A stretch of DNA of 64,000 nt from Rhizobium mayense (GTDB taxonomy: Bacteria > Pseudomonadota > Alphaproteobacteria > Rhizobiales > Rhizobiaceae). The DNA lies in assembly GCF_030272705.1 (NCBI RefSeq), contig NZ_JARFYM010000011.1, positions 62,001-126,000 of the forward strand, written 5' to 3'. This document shows positions 18,494-27,412 of the stretch, piece after piece; positions within the stretch are counted from its first letter, which is position 1, and every line of letters begins with the position of its first letter. The notes below the pieces were generated by a model. The model was given only the letters and a program-made list of their open reading frames with translations, did not search any database and had not been told where the DNA came from. A program made the position numbers and the translations under genes.

Positions 18494-19288
18494 TTACTTC
18501 GCCGATGAGCGAGCGGAAATTCCGGTATATGGGTTCGGGTCATATTGCTTTATGTCGCCAAACACATAGCCCCGTTGCTTTAATTGCTGAATGAGGGCCT
18601 TGAGCTTTTCCTTGCCGTCGAAACGATCCTGAAACATCTCATCATGCATCAAGAGGATCATCTCATTGCGTTTCATGAACCGGCCATAGGCGAAGAGATG
18701 ATCGATTTCGCCGAGCAGGAGATCGACGGATTGTACCGGCTTGCCGTCTCCCGAATGCGCCCATTCGAAGTCCCATCCGTAGATCAGGAACTTCATCGCA
18801 GCCACATAGTCGTAATCGACCACTTCGCGCTCGTAGCGGGCAGGGTCCATCGACAGATCGTCCTTGGAATAGTTGATCAGGCGAAAGACGTCGCGTCCGG
18901 GCAGGCGGGCATAGACCCAGGGCGTCAGGCCAAGCACGGCATTGGCCTTGAGCATGTCCGCAACGACGGCGTCGGTGTTGGAGTAATAGTCCCTATAGTG
19001 ATTGTTCGCGTGGCTGTAGCTGTGGTTTCCAACCGTGATCAAAGGCAGGGCCTTGGCGCGCATCAACAGCGCCCTTTGCTCGCCGCTGGATTCGACATGA
19101 AGCCCGACCATGAACATCGCCGCCGGCACCTGTTCTTCGGCAAGCACATCCAGAACATTCGCCGTCCCCGACAATGGCCCGTCATCGAAGGTGAGATAGA
19201 TAACCCGCCCAGCCGCATCGGCCGGCAAGGCGCTGCAAAGCAAGGCGAGCGCCGCCAGTGTCGTGCGAAGGTATTTGCCAATTGACAT
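18494..19288 (-). CDS. Exported polysaccharide deacetylase
   Basis: The 264-residue protein has a cleavable signal peptide (about residues 1-25, ending ALPADA) and a NodB-type carbohydrate esterase 4 domain. Motif 1 is TFDDGP and motif 2 is HSYSH, the metal-binding histidines. An arginine-containing third motif (RLPGRDVFR) follows. Near the C-terminus LLMHDE gives the conserved Leu-His pair. It should remove acetyl groups from a cell-envelope or extracellular glycan; the substrate cannot be read from the sequence. It is not NodB itself, having a signal peptide and no nod neighbours. GAGGGG precedes the ATG. Confidence 0.88.
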   Translation of the reverse strand: MSIGKYLRTTLAALALLCSALPADAAGRVIYLTFDDGPLSGTANVLDVLAEEQVPAAMFMVGLHVESSGEQRALLMRAKALPLITVGNHSYSHANNHYRDYYSNTDAVVADMLKANAVLGLTPWVYARLPGRDVFRLINYSKDDLSMDPARYEREVVDYDYVAAMKFLIYGWDFEWAHSGDGKPVQSVDLLLGEIDHLFAYGRFMKRNEMILLMHDEMFQDRFDGKEKLKALIQQLKQRGYVFGDIKQYDPNPYTGISARSSAK

Positions 19289-19551
19289 GGATAGCGCCCC
19301 TCGTTTCCCGGCTCGTTATCGCATGTCTATAGCGGCTGTTCCATTAAGACTGCTTAATAGTCTCCTCATCGGGTCGGCGAACCGGCGCATGCTTTCAAGG
19401 CGCGATCGGCCTTTTCCTCCGCAGCATCACATGGTGGGTATAGGCAACGATGATTTTCCGTCGGTCGCAGAATGTGGATCACAATCTCCGAGGGGAGGCG
19501 CCGGCGCGAAGATATCAAGGTTCGAGCCGGCGAAGGTGATGGATGCGCAAG

Positions 19552-19716
19552 TCAGTTGGGATTCCGGTCGCCAGGAACTCTATGGGGAGTGTTCGTTCGG
19601 ACGGCTTCCATGCTGTTGAAAAGTTCTTGAATGAGCTGCGTTATCCGCTCCGGGGAAGTCCCCTTGGCGCGTTCTTCCTCGATCCGGCGTCTGACAAGCA
19701 TTTCCAAGTTCGTCAT
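19552..19716 (-). CDS. Small hypothetical protein
   Basis: The 54-residue product begins MTNLEMLVRRRIEEERAKG, is rich in charged residues and is probably helical up to about residue 38, with a short proline-containing tail. There is no signal peptide or membrane segment. GGAG lies 9 bases before the ATG at 19716; an open extension of 20 codons upstream has no ribosome site. I do not recognise a family. It lies alone between the deacetylase gene and the divergent OLD-type gene. Confidence 0.5.
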   Translation of the reverse strand: MTNLEMLVRRRIEEERAKGTSPERITQLIQELFNSMEAVRTNTPHRVPGDRNPN

Positions 19717-19985
19717 GTCTATCATCTCCGTTATCCGGCGCGACAGAAGTGTCATCCTCAAAGGGCGGAGGGGCAAGTTACAGTTTTTTCATGGATGTTT
19801 AGGGGGTGGGGATGGATAGAAGGCTGCTCGTACTGCGGTGGAGATGGAGCGGTGCGTGCGCAAAAGTTGTTGGCGGCACAGCACAACGTCGTATTTTTCT
19901 TCCCTACAGCAGCAAATACTGCCACCATAGCGAGAAAATTGATTTTTCTTCCGGATATTGTTGCGAAAACCAGGTGTGATTGCAA

Positions 19986-21953
19986 ATGAAGTTAATTAAA
20001 GCGCACGTAACCAACTTTCGTTCGGTGGAAGATTCCGAGCCATTCGGGATTGAACAGGTCACCTGTCTTGTGGGGAAAAATGAGGCTGGCAAAAGCGCCT
20101 TGTTGCTGGCACTTGCTGCACTCAATCCACACCCCAGCACCCCTGTGGTATTCGATAAGGAGCGCGACTATCCTCGTCGACATCTCACTGCTTACGAGAC
20201 GCGCCACAACGGGCGCGATGCGGTAGCGGTTGAAACCGAATGGGCACTGGATGCGGACGATATAAATGCTGTGGCCGCTGTGCTTGGTGACGGCATCATG
20301 ACGTCTCAAACGATTACTGTTCGTCGAACTTATAATTCCGCAGGCACGATCTGGACGCTGGACGTCGATCAGAAGCGCGTAATCGACAATCTTCTCGCGT
20401 CGAAGGGATTCGATGATGCTCAACTTTCCGCGCTGAAGATTGCCACTTCTCCTGCAGAGCTTGCCAAGAAGATAGAGGCAATACCCGAGCTCACGGAACC
20501 GCAAACTAAGCTGGTTGTGTGGTTGAAGCAGCAGAGTACCTTTCTGGGTGCAGTGCGTAGCTGCTTGGAGCCGCACTTTCCGACGTTCATGTATTTCTCG
20601 AACTACGACCGGATGGAAGGGGCTGTCCAGTTCGAACTGTTGCAGCAGCTCAAGGCAAGCAACCAGCTTCAGCAGGACGAATACAGCGGTGCACGCCTCT
20701 TTTTGGAATTCATGGAATACGCTGGTGTCCCGCTGGAAGACATCCTGAAGGTAACGACGTATGAAACCTTCAACGCGAAACTCCAGGGAGCTTCGAACAA
20801 CATAACGGATCAAATCCTGGAGTACTGGACGCAAAACCCGGATCTGGAAGTCCGCGTCGATGTCAGTCCGGGCAAGACGGGAGACAGACCGCCGTACAAT
20901 GCCGGGACGGTAGGTCGTGCCCGCATATATAATCATCTACATCGCGTCGATACACCATTCTCCGAAAGAAGCGCCGGGTTTGTGTGGTTCTTCTCTTTCC
21001 TGGTCAAGTTTGCGCAAGTGAAGGCAAGCGGTCGGCCAGTCGTCTTGCTGCTCGACGAGCCGGGACTGACATTGCATGGAAAGGCGCAAGGCGACCTGCT
21101 GCGCTATTTCGATGAAAAGCTCGCGCCGTACCATCAGATCATCTACTCGACCCATTCGCCGTTTATGGTCGCGCCGGACAAACTGCTATCCGCGCGAGTG
21201 GTTGAGGATGTGGTCGATACCTCAGGTCCACGCCGTACATCCAAGGGAACAAAGGTTCGCAGCGACGTTCTGTCGAAGGATCCCGATACGTTGTTTCCAT
21301 TACAGGGCGCGCTGGGATACGAGATCACGCAATCCTTGTTCGTCGGCAAACACACATTATTGGTCGAGGGCGCTTCAGACATATTGTATCTTCAGGCGTT
21401 GTCAGATGCTTTGAAGGCGCGGAAGCGGAGCGGACTCGATCCAAGATGGACGCTTTGTCCAACTGGCGGAATTGGCAACGTCAAGGCTTTCGTATCGTTG
21501 TTCGGTGGCAATAAGCTAGATATTGCGGTTCTTGCTGATCAGACAAAACCGGACACCAAGAAAATCGAGGAATTGCGACGCAGCCAAATTCTTCAGTCTG
21601 GTCGTGTGTTCACGATCTCCGACTTCACCGACAAGGAAGAGTCCGACATCGAAGACTTGTTTGATCCCATGCTGTTCGCTTCAATCCTGAACGGCTGCTA
21701 TAACTTAACTGGAACGAGCAAGCTCACAGCGACATCTCTCGACGAAGCCGACCAGGCCACCGCAAGATTGGTCAAGAAAGCCGAAGCAGTGTTTCGCGTT
21801 CTCCCCGAGACGGTTCCCATGTTCGATCATTTCACACCGTCGGCATGGTTAATCCGAAATCTTGAGATCCTGGACGGCACTGGCGAAGAAGTTGAATCCA
21901 GTCTGCGACGAGCCGAAAAGCTGTTTCAAACGTTGAACGGCCTGCTCGTTTAG
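19986..21953 (+). CDS. OLD-family ATPase with C-terminal TOPRIM nuclease domain
   Basis: The 655-residue protein has an SMC/RecF-like ATPase domain: MKLIKAHVTNFRSV, Walker A (GKNEAGKS, residues 30-37), Walker B (VVLLLDEPGLTLH) and a switch-His segment (YSTHSPFMV). A TOPRIM domain follows (about 455-570) with LLVEGASD, VLADQTK and DKEESDIEDLFDP carrying the acidic metal ligands. Related proteins cut DNA: P2 Old, and GajA of the Gabija anti-phage system. The UvrD-like partner GajB is absent on both sides, so this is a solo OLD protein. The ATG at 19986 has AGGTG upstream; a TTG six bases earlier is possible. Base composition looks more AT-rich than the flanks, suggesting transfer. Confidence 0.88.
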   Translation: MKLIKAHVTNFRSVEDSEPFGIEQVTCLVGKNEAGKSALLLALAALNPHPSTPVVFDKERDYPRRHLTAYETRHNGRDAVAVETEWALDADDINAVAAVLGDGIMTSQTITVRRTYNSAGTIWTLDVDQKRVIDNLLASKGFDDAQLSALKIATSPAELAKKIEAIPELTEPQTKLVVWLKQQSTFLGAVRSCLEPHFPTFMYFSNYDRMEGAVQFELLQQLKASNQLQQDEYSGARLFLEFMEYAGVPLEDILKVTTYETFNAKLQGASNNITDQILEYWTQNPDLEVRVDVSPGKTGDRPPYNAGTVGRARIYNHLHRVDTPFSERSAGFVWFFSFLVKFAQVKASGRPVVLLLDEPGLTLHGKAQGDLLRYFDEKLAPYHQIIYSTHSPFMVAPDKLLSARVVEDVVDTSGPRRTSKGTKVRSDVLSKDPDTLFPLQGALGYEITQSLFVGKHTLLVEGASDILYLQALSDALKARKRSGLDPRWTLCPTGGIGNVKAFVSLFGGNKLDIAVLADQTKPDTKKIEELRRSQILQSGRVFTISDFTDKEESDIEDLFDPMLFASILNGCYNLTGTSKLTATSLDEADQATARLVKKAEAVFRVLPETVPMFDHFTPSAWLIRNLEILDGTGEEVESSLRRAEKLFQTLNGLLV

Positions 21954-22183
21954 GACCAAGAGACGCGTGCCAGCCGGGTCGGGACGGCGACCGATGTGAT
22001 TGGGATGTGCCACTTCTACATCGTGGGGGCAACATCTTAGTTGGGTGCGTGAAATTGAAGCACGACGTCTACCCGATGTAAGATGTGTTGAGCCAGAATC
22101 TTCGGCAGTGCCGCTAAAAGTTGCCGCACTCCGACGTAAGGGAATGCGAAGCAACGATGTAGCGCCCGCGATCCCCCTGCCGG

Positions 22184-23497
22184 CTACGGATTACAGTTTC
22201 CCACCGTTGTCTGGCTGGTGGTTCCACACTTGCTTTTAGCGATATCTGATTTCGGCTTGCCGGCAGAGCCGACAAGCGTGCCGGCATAGTTGCCGTAGTT
22301 CTGCCGGGTGTTCTGATCGACGATCGCCGCGGGCGCGGAAACGATCAGCCCTGCGGCGGTCCCGACCGTCTGCGCGGCTCCGGTCGTTGCTACCAGGATA
22401 TTGTCGCCAATCCCAACCCTGCTGTCGGTCAAGATCTGTCCGTTGGACAACCGTCTGCCGATCAGTTGCACGATCTCGGGAGACTCCGCGAATTTGGTGT
22501 GGTGGAGACTGTCACCCTCCTTGAGCTTCGTGAGATCGATGACAGTAATATTGTTTGCTATCATTTCTTCCTTGTAGGGCGACTTCTCCGGATCGATCGC
22601 CCCCAGCCTGTCGACGTCGCCCCAGAGGCGGCGGGAGACGGCAAGCGCGCGGTCGTCGCGGGAAACAAAGAGTGTGAAGCGCGGCCGTTGTTTGCCCATA
22701 TCGGCGATCTGTGAGCCGAAAACGTCGACGTCGACATCCGGCGCCGCCAGCATGACGTTCTTGAACTTTGCCGGCAGCCCGCCGTTGCGAATGGCCATCT
22801 GGCGCAAGGATTCCAGCGCCAGCCAGTTGCCCATCGAGTGAGCCAAGATCGATACTTCCTTCACCTGGGGATCACGCGCCAGATACTGGAACAAATTTTC
22901 TACTGCGTTTCTCGTATAGTTCGTGCTTTCGCGATCGTAACCGTAAGCCAGCAGGCTCCCGCGTGACGGCCATGTCGCGAGGACGGGCACGCTATGCGCA
23001 CCAGAGTCGTGGACGATCTGCGCGAAACGGAAGACCGCGTCGTCAAACCGGTTGTTGAATCCGTGTATGAAGACGAGAACGCTGCCGTCCGGGCTCTTGC
23101 GCACCTGGGCGCTCAGCCACTTTTCAGCGGTGCCGCGGTCTATTTCATCAGCCTTCAGCGTTGCAAAATCCGTCGCCGGATTTGGTGGCAACCGTCGCGG
23201 CCAATCTACGTCTCCCGGCTTATGGGCCTTGGCTGGTGGAATCGAAACTGTAATGTCCGCGAAGTTCGCGGTGCGGGAGCGCTCGCCGTTGAACATCTCG
23301 CCGGGCGATTTTGCGCGACTGCGGGTCGTCGCGACAAGCATCTCAACCTGACTTGCCGAAGGACTGGCCGCGACCGGCGCGAGCACTCCAGTCGGGTGGC
23401 CCGCACAGGCGCTGAGCAAGGCCATGAGAGCGACGACACAAGGGAAGTGGGACCACGAACGCCCACCACGTTTGGTGTTTCGGGAGAGATGCCGCAT
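22184..23497 (-). CDS. Alpha/beta-hydrolase (DUF900-type) lipoprotein
   Basis: The 437-residue protein has a lipobox (LLSAC, Cys about residue 31) after a hydrophobic segment, so it is probably anchored in a membrane facing the periplasm. The hydrolase fold shows VFIHGFNN near residue 145, then the nucleophile elbow LAHSMGN (Ser), a later acidic segment (APDVDVDVFG) and a C-terminal His region (HHTKF). Serine hydrolases of this group cleave unknown esters. Start choice is uncertain: ATG 23497, or GTG 23509, both with weak ribosome sites. It is the last of four exported-protein genes on this strand, separated from the next by 150 bp. Confidence 0.8.
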   Translation of the reverse strand: MRHLSRNTKRGGRSWSHFPCVVALMALLSACAGHPTGVLAPVAASPSASQVEMLVATTRSRAKSPGEMFNGERSRTANFADITVSIPPAKAHKPGDVDWPRRLPPNPATDFATLKADEIDRGTAEKWLSAQVRKSPDGSVLVFIHGFNNRFDDAVFRFAQIVHDSGAHSVPVLATWPSRGSLLAYGYDRESTNYTRNAVENLFQYLARDPQVKEVSILAHSMGNWLALESLRQMAIRNGGLPAKFKNVMLAAPDVDVDVFGSQIADMGKQRPRFTLFVSRDDRALAVSRRLWGDVDRLGAIDPEKSPYKEEMIANNITVIDLTKLKEGDSLHHTKFAESPEIVQLIGRRLSNGQILTDSRVGIGDNILVATTGAAQTVGTAAGLIVSAPAAIVDQNTRQNYGNYAGTLVGSAGKPKSDIAKSKCGTTSQTTVGNCNP

Positions 23498-23646
23498 CAA
23501 TCTAATCACCTAGTGTCGTTGCAATTTACAGTCGGCACATATTGCCGTCCCCACTTCTTCAGGGGCCGGCGGTCGTCGGTGCGTCACTCGAATGCGCTGG
23601 GGTCGTGTCCGTCCCCAGCGGTTGATACGGCGACTGTCGCATCAAA

Positions 23647-24438
23647 CTAGAAATGCATGACCAGCCCGAGGATCGGCCCCTGTTCGACGACGTCGAACTC
23701 GAAGCCATCGTTTTTGAAGTCGACGCCGATAGCCCGGTATCCGGCCACAGCCGAGATGGTCTGATTGAATTTGTAGCCGACCGTCGCGGCAACGTCCCAG
23801 TCGATGTCGGCGCCACCGCCCCCGACCAGACCCCATCCCGCTAGAAAGACGTTCGGTGTCAGGGAATAGGATCCCTTGAGCCCGCCAACGGCGTCTACCC
23901 AGGTGTCTCCATCGCTCCTTGATCTGCCGTCGAGAAATCCACCACTCAACGAGATCTTGGTATCGACAGACCAGATACGAGCGCCTCCAACCACGTCGAG
24001 ATTGCCGGCTGAATCTTCCAATACGGAATATCCAACCCCCAGCAACCCGCTGAAGACTTGCGAATCGAGGTTCGCCTTGTCGGCGAAAACGCCGAACGGG
24101 GTCCCTTTGCTACCGGATATCTTCGTGTACAGGAGATCGCCGAACACGCTGTATCGGTCGTAACGGGCCTCTCCGATAGCCATGGCGCCGAAGTCGAGGT
24201 GGTCCCATATGTCGCCGAACGAGGCGTCGACATGAACAGGCGGCAGGCCGAATTGCCCGACGTCACCCGATATTCCCGCCGCCCAGAAGTAGGGGGCGAA
24301 GGTAAAGGTCCAGCCGCTCTCGGTCTTGATCTGCGCAGGCGCGGCGGAAACCGTCTGGGCGAGGTCGGCGGCAAATGCGGCGCTGTTCAGCAACAGCGCC
24401 GCACCGAAAGAAATTATCCAAGTAAGTCTAGATCTCAT
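23647..24438 (-). CDS. Outer-membrane beta-barrel protein
   Basis: The 263-residue protein has a clear signal peptide (cleavage after SAAFA, about residue 23). Alternating hydrophobic strands follow, with aromatic girdles such as WTFTFAPYFWAAGISG, ARYDRYSVFGDLLYTK and GWGLVGGGG. It ends in Phe, the C-terminal outer-membrane assembly signal. Size and pattern suggest an 8-10 strand barrel of the Omp25/OmpW-like group; no substrate can be named. GGAAGG lies before the ATG. A rhizobial-type palindromic repeat separates it from the upstream exported-protein gene. Confidence 0.8.
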   Translation of the reverse strand: MRSRLTWIISFGAALLLNSAAFAADLAQTVSAAPAQIKTESGWTFTFAPYFWAAGISGDVGQFGLPPVHVDASFGDIWDHLDFGAMAIGEARYDRYSVFGDLLYTKISGSKGTPFGVFADKANLDSQVFSGLLGVGYSVLEDSAGNLDVVGGARIWSVDTKISLSGGFLDGRSRSDGDTWVDAVGGLKGSYSLTPNVFLAGWGLVGGGGADIDWDVAATVGYKFNQTISAVAGYRAIGVDFKNDGFEFDVVEQGPILGLVMHF

Positions 24439-24471
24439 TGCAATCCTTCCAGGCGGTCCTTCCAGGCTCCG

Positions 24472-24567
24472 AGAGCGGTTCAGCTTTTCACGGAATGTCA
24501 GAACCGCTCTATCTATTTGTTCTTACACAATTTTCGGACGGAAAGCCCCTGCGCGGCTTTTCTGAAA
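24472..24567. repeat. Rhizobial intergenic palindromic repeat (RIME-like)
   Basis: Two adjacent palindromes are visible. The first is AGAGCGGTTC / GAACCGCTCT (24472-24481 and 24501-24510) with a 19-nt loop. The second runs about 24532-24567, with AAAGCC / GGCTTT at its core and TTTCGGA / TCTGAAA outside. I recognise the GAACCGCTCT stretch and what follows as a dispersed element common in Rhizobium and Agrobacterium intergenic DNA. It also probably acts as a transcript-end hairpin for the exported-protein gene whose stop codon it nearly touches. Confidence 0.65.
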
Positions 24568-24572
24568 TCGCC

Positions 24573-25208
24573 CTAGTAGCACGGCGGATATGGATAGTAG
24601 CCACATACCGGCCGGCCGTAGGCAGCTGCCGCTCCCGCGGCTGCTCCGGCATACCAGGCGCCCCGGTACGCGGCTCTGCGCGCCGCCCCCGCGAAGGACA
24701 GCGGCGTGAACGGCATCCCGATGATGTCTATGAACGCCGAAGCCGGGCCATCCGCGCTGGTAATGTTCCCTTCGAGAACGTCGACGGCGAAAGTCAGCGT
24801 GTCGCCCTCAAGCGTCGGCGACTTCAAGGTGACGACGACATCTTCGACGGATCCGCCGGCTTTGCCCAGAACCGACACGGTTGCGTTCGGCGGGTCATTC
24901 GCGAAGCTGTCCGAGCCCTTGGTCCACTCTTCTATCAATTGGGACGTCAGCGCATGGCCCGCGGCGCGAACCGGACGGTCGGCGAACATGATGGAGTTCG
25001 GCGAGACACCGGTAAAGACAAGCTTCCCGTCGGCAAGGCGCGCGCCCCTGGAGTTGATCACGATCAGAGCCGGTTCGATCTTAGGCTTCGCGCTGCCAAT
25101 GGACTTCGTGGCGGGAGCGGAGATTGCGTCCTCTGCCAGGGCGGCTCCGGTGGAAAGGGCGAGTCCCGCAAGAGTCATCGCCGCAAATACGATGTTTCTG
25201 AAGGTCAT
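24573..25208 (-). CDS. Exported hypothetical protein with Gly/Ala and Tyr/Pro tail
   Basis: The 211-residue product has a signal peptide (about residues 1-26, ending ALA). The middle looks like beta-rich domain sequence without known motifs. The C-terminal 35 residues hold a Gly/Ala helix (YAGAAAGAAAAYG) and a short tail with two cysteines (RPVCGYYPYPPCY). The ATG at 25208 has a strong GGAGGAATTCTC before it, so a 14-codon upstream extension is rejected. It lies between a DUF1254 protein gene and the beta-barrel gene, 70 bp from the former, perhaps cotranscribed with it. I do not recognise the family. Confidence 0.65.
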   Translation of the reverse strand: MTFRNIVFAAMTLAGLALSTGAALAEDAISAPATKSIGSAKPKIEPALIVINSRGARLADGKLVFTGVSPNSIMFADRPVRAAGHALTSQLIEEWTKGSDSFANDPPNATVSVLGKAGGSVEDVVVTLKSPTLEGDTLTFAVDVLEGNITSADGPASAFIDIIGMPFTPLSFAGAARRAAYRGAWYAGAAAGAAAAYGRPVCGYYPYPPCY

Positions 25209-25279
25209 GAGAATTCCTCCTTCGAAATGGATAGGACTGACGAGACCCATCGTCCGATGGGGACGATGGGTCGAGCAGG

Positions 25280-26710
25280 CTAGCCGACCTCTTTCACAGC
25301 CGGGATAGTCCAGGTACCGTCGAGGATCGACGGGTCGTTCTCGTTAGGCCAATACAACCTCATCATTAGGTAGAACTTGCCCTCCGGCGCAGGCAGCCAG
25401 TTCGATTCCTTGCCGGCTCCGGGCGAGTCGTGCTGCAGGAAAAGGTCCAACGAGCCGTCGGCGTTGTACTTCAGGTCCTGGCGGGGACTGATCGAGTAGC
25501 GATTGATGGGATTGGCGACGAAGAAGTAGTTCTCGTCGTACATGGTGACCGACCAGAAGCCGGAGACCGGCGGCGTCTTACCCTTCTCGAAGTGGAGGAC
25601 GTAGTTCTTCTTGCCCTCGTACGCACGATGATCGGCGTCCCTTTGGGATGTCGGATAGACGGCGTCCTGGGGCCGGTTGGCGCCGAGACCGATCGCCGTG
25701 ACGAGCGCCCGCATGAGATAGTCGGTGCCGTAGAGGCCGGTCTTCGTCGTGAACGCCCAGCCGTCGATGTTCTTGACCTGGTCGTTGATCTTGAACTGCA
25801 GCATGATGCGATCGAACCCGACCGTCGGGATCCGGTCACGGAAGTCGGCCTTCAACTTGCTGGCATCGAAGTCCTTGCCTGCGACCAGCCCAATCTGTTC
25901 AAAACGTTCGAGCGCGGGAGCATCCGCGTCCGACGGCGGGTTCGTTTTCATAAGTTCTGCGAGAAGAGTGAAGTATTCGACCGCACTCAGCCGGTTGACC
26001 TGGTCGCGCACCGCCGTTTTCATGTCGATCGAAGGGTCGACCTTTCCGGGTGGAGGCGTGTAGTCCTTGCCATAGGCGCTCAGCGGGACCAGCTTGAATT
26101 CGTCCTGCAGCTTGTGCACCTCGGCGTAGTCTTCCTTGGTGCCGGTGCAGTAGATGCGGCCCAGCAGCCAGACCATGTCGGTCGGAGACTCGTATTTCGT
26201 CACGCCCTCCGGCAGAGTTCCGGTCCAACCGGGAGCTGTGATGGCGTAGGTCTGCGGTCCTGTGCCCGTCGTCCGCTTGCCCGGCACCTGGAACACGTTC
26301 GTCCATCCGTCGAGCATCGGCAACAGGAAGTACCGCCCCTTCATGTCCGGCACGCTCAGCACATATGGCTCCTTGCCGACGTCGAAGAAGGAGGTTGTGT
26401 AAAGCGTGTCGGCATTGGGTGCCGTGACGTCCCTGAAGGAGGCGTTCGGGTATTCGCGCAGTTTGATGATATGGCCCATCGGGCCGCGGGTGCCCTTTAC
26501 CTCGGGAACATTGGTAACAACCCGGCGGGTCATCTCCATTGTCACCAGCGGATAGCCGTAGATGTATGCGTCGGTTGCAATCCAGAAGTCTTCGAGGCCT
26601 TCCCCGATATGCAGTCCCCCTTCGCCGAGTTGGGCGCGAGCGGGCGAGATTGCCGTTCCGGCAAGGAAGCTGAGGCCGGCGAAAGTCAGGTTACGACGGG
26701 TGATCTTCAT
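25280..26710 (-). CDS. Exported DUF1254/DUF1214 protein
   Basis: The 476-residue protein starts with a twin-arginine-like signal (TRRNLTFAG, hydrophobic stretch, cleavage near SPARA), implying export in folded form. The N-terminal half has the DUF1254 pattern (DAYIYGYPLVTMEMTRR, TAPNADTLYTTSFFDV). The C-terminal half has the DUF1214 pattern (FWSVTMYDENYFFVANPINR, YSISPRQDL, WLPAPEGKFYLMMRLYWP). The combination and length are standard for the family, whose biochemical role is unknown. AGGAG precedes the ATG at good spacing. It is the first of four minus-strand exported-protein genes. Confidence 0.88.
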   Translation of the reverse strand: MKITRRNLTFAGLSFLAGTAISPARAQLGEGGLHIGEGLEDFWIATDAYIYGYPLVTMEMTRRVVTNVPEVKGTRGPMGHIIKLREYPNASFRDVTAPNADTLYTTSFFDVGKEPYVLSVPDMKGRYFLLPMLDGWTNVFQVPGKRTTGTGPQTYAITAPGWTGTLPEGVTKYESPTDMVWLLGRIYCTGTKEDYAEVHKLQDEFKLVPLSAYGKDYTPPPGKVDPSIDMKTAVRDQVNRLSAVEYFTLLAELMKTNPPSDADAPALERFEQIGLVAGKDFDASKLKADFRDRIPTVGFDRIMLQFKINDQVKNIDGWAFTTKTGLYGTDYLMRALVTAIGLGANRPQDAVYPTSQRDADHRAYEGKKNYVLHFEKGKTPPVSGFWSVTMYDENYFFVANPINRYSISPRQDLKYNADGSLDLFLQHDSPGAGKESNWLPAPEGKFYLMMRLYWPNENDPSILDGTWTIPAVKEVG

Positions 26711-26998
26711 CTTGTGAGCTCCTGCTGCGGTCTAGGAGTTGCAGGATGCTGATCGAACCACGAGTTGTGGAGGTATCTTACAGTACTTTACTGTTCGACG
26801 TGGGGTAACCTCGCCTGATTTCCGGCCCGATCCGTCGAAAGTTCGTACCAATGCAATATCATTCTGATGTCACCGGGATGCATCAATCGGGTTCTCTTTT
26901 GATCGGTGTCGACTGCAACTGGGGACGACTAAGGGCGGCCTGATGACAGCGCCACCAGCTCACCCGCAGGTCGTTTTGCGAGAGTCCGGACCCATGCA

Positions 26999-27271
26999 TC
27001 AGCCCGGTCGACGCTTCTCCTGCAGTGCAACCTCTATTTCCTTGAGTAGTCGTTCGACGATGTCCTGCCACTCGGCCCGCCTTTCCGAACGGACCGTCGG
27101 AGGGAACTGATCGACGTTGGCGAGAGCGGCTTCGGCGACCGCGAGTTCCTCGCACAGATCGACGAAGGTCTGATCTGTTTCGAGCGTTCGATGGATGGTG
27201 AATTCATGCTCGGAAAACCGGCGAAGTACCGACGACAGAATTGCTTGCCTGCTTTCCGTTTGAGTCTTCAT
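26999..27271 (-). CDS. Hypothetical helical protein
   Basis: The 90-residue product begins MKTQTESRQAILSSVLRRF and is predicted to be almost wholly helical, with a heptad-like centre (CEELAVAEAALANV) and a C-terminal basic/acidic helix. There is no signal peptide. A GTG 12 bases upstream is an alternative start; purine-rich sequence precedes both. It is divergent from the TPR-protein gene at 27413. I do not recognise the family. Confidence 0.55.
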   Translation of the reverse strand: MKTQTESRQAILSSVLRRFSEHEFTIHRTLETDQTFVDLCEELAVAEAALANVDQFPPTVRSERRAEWQDIVERLLKEIEVALQEKRRPG

Positions 27272-27412
27272 ATCTCCACCCACCTCTTAATTAGTATACT
27301 CGGAACTCTTGCCGCGCCCATAAACGACATGTAATTAACATGAACTATCAGGGGTAAAGTTCTGAGCGGTCGAGCCACCATGAGATGTATGGCTCGGCGG
27401 GAGGCGTTCGTG

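Noticed and set aside
19986..21953. Gabija anti-phage system
   Set aside because: The OLD-type protein resembles GajA, but no UvrD-like GajB gene is present within several kb on either side.
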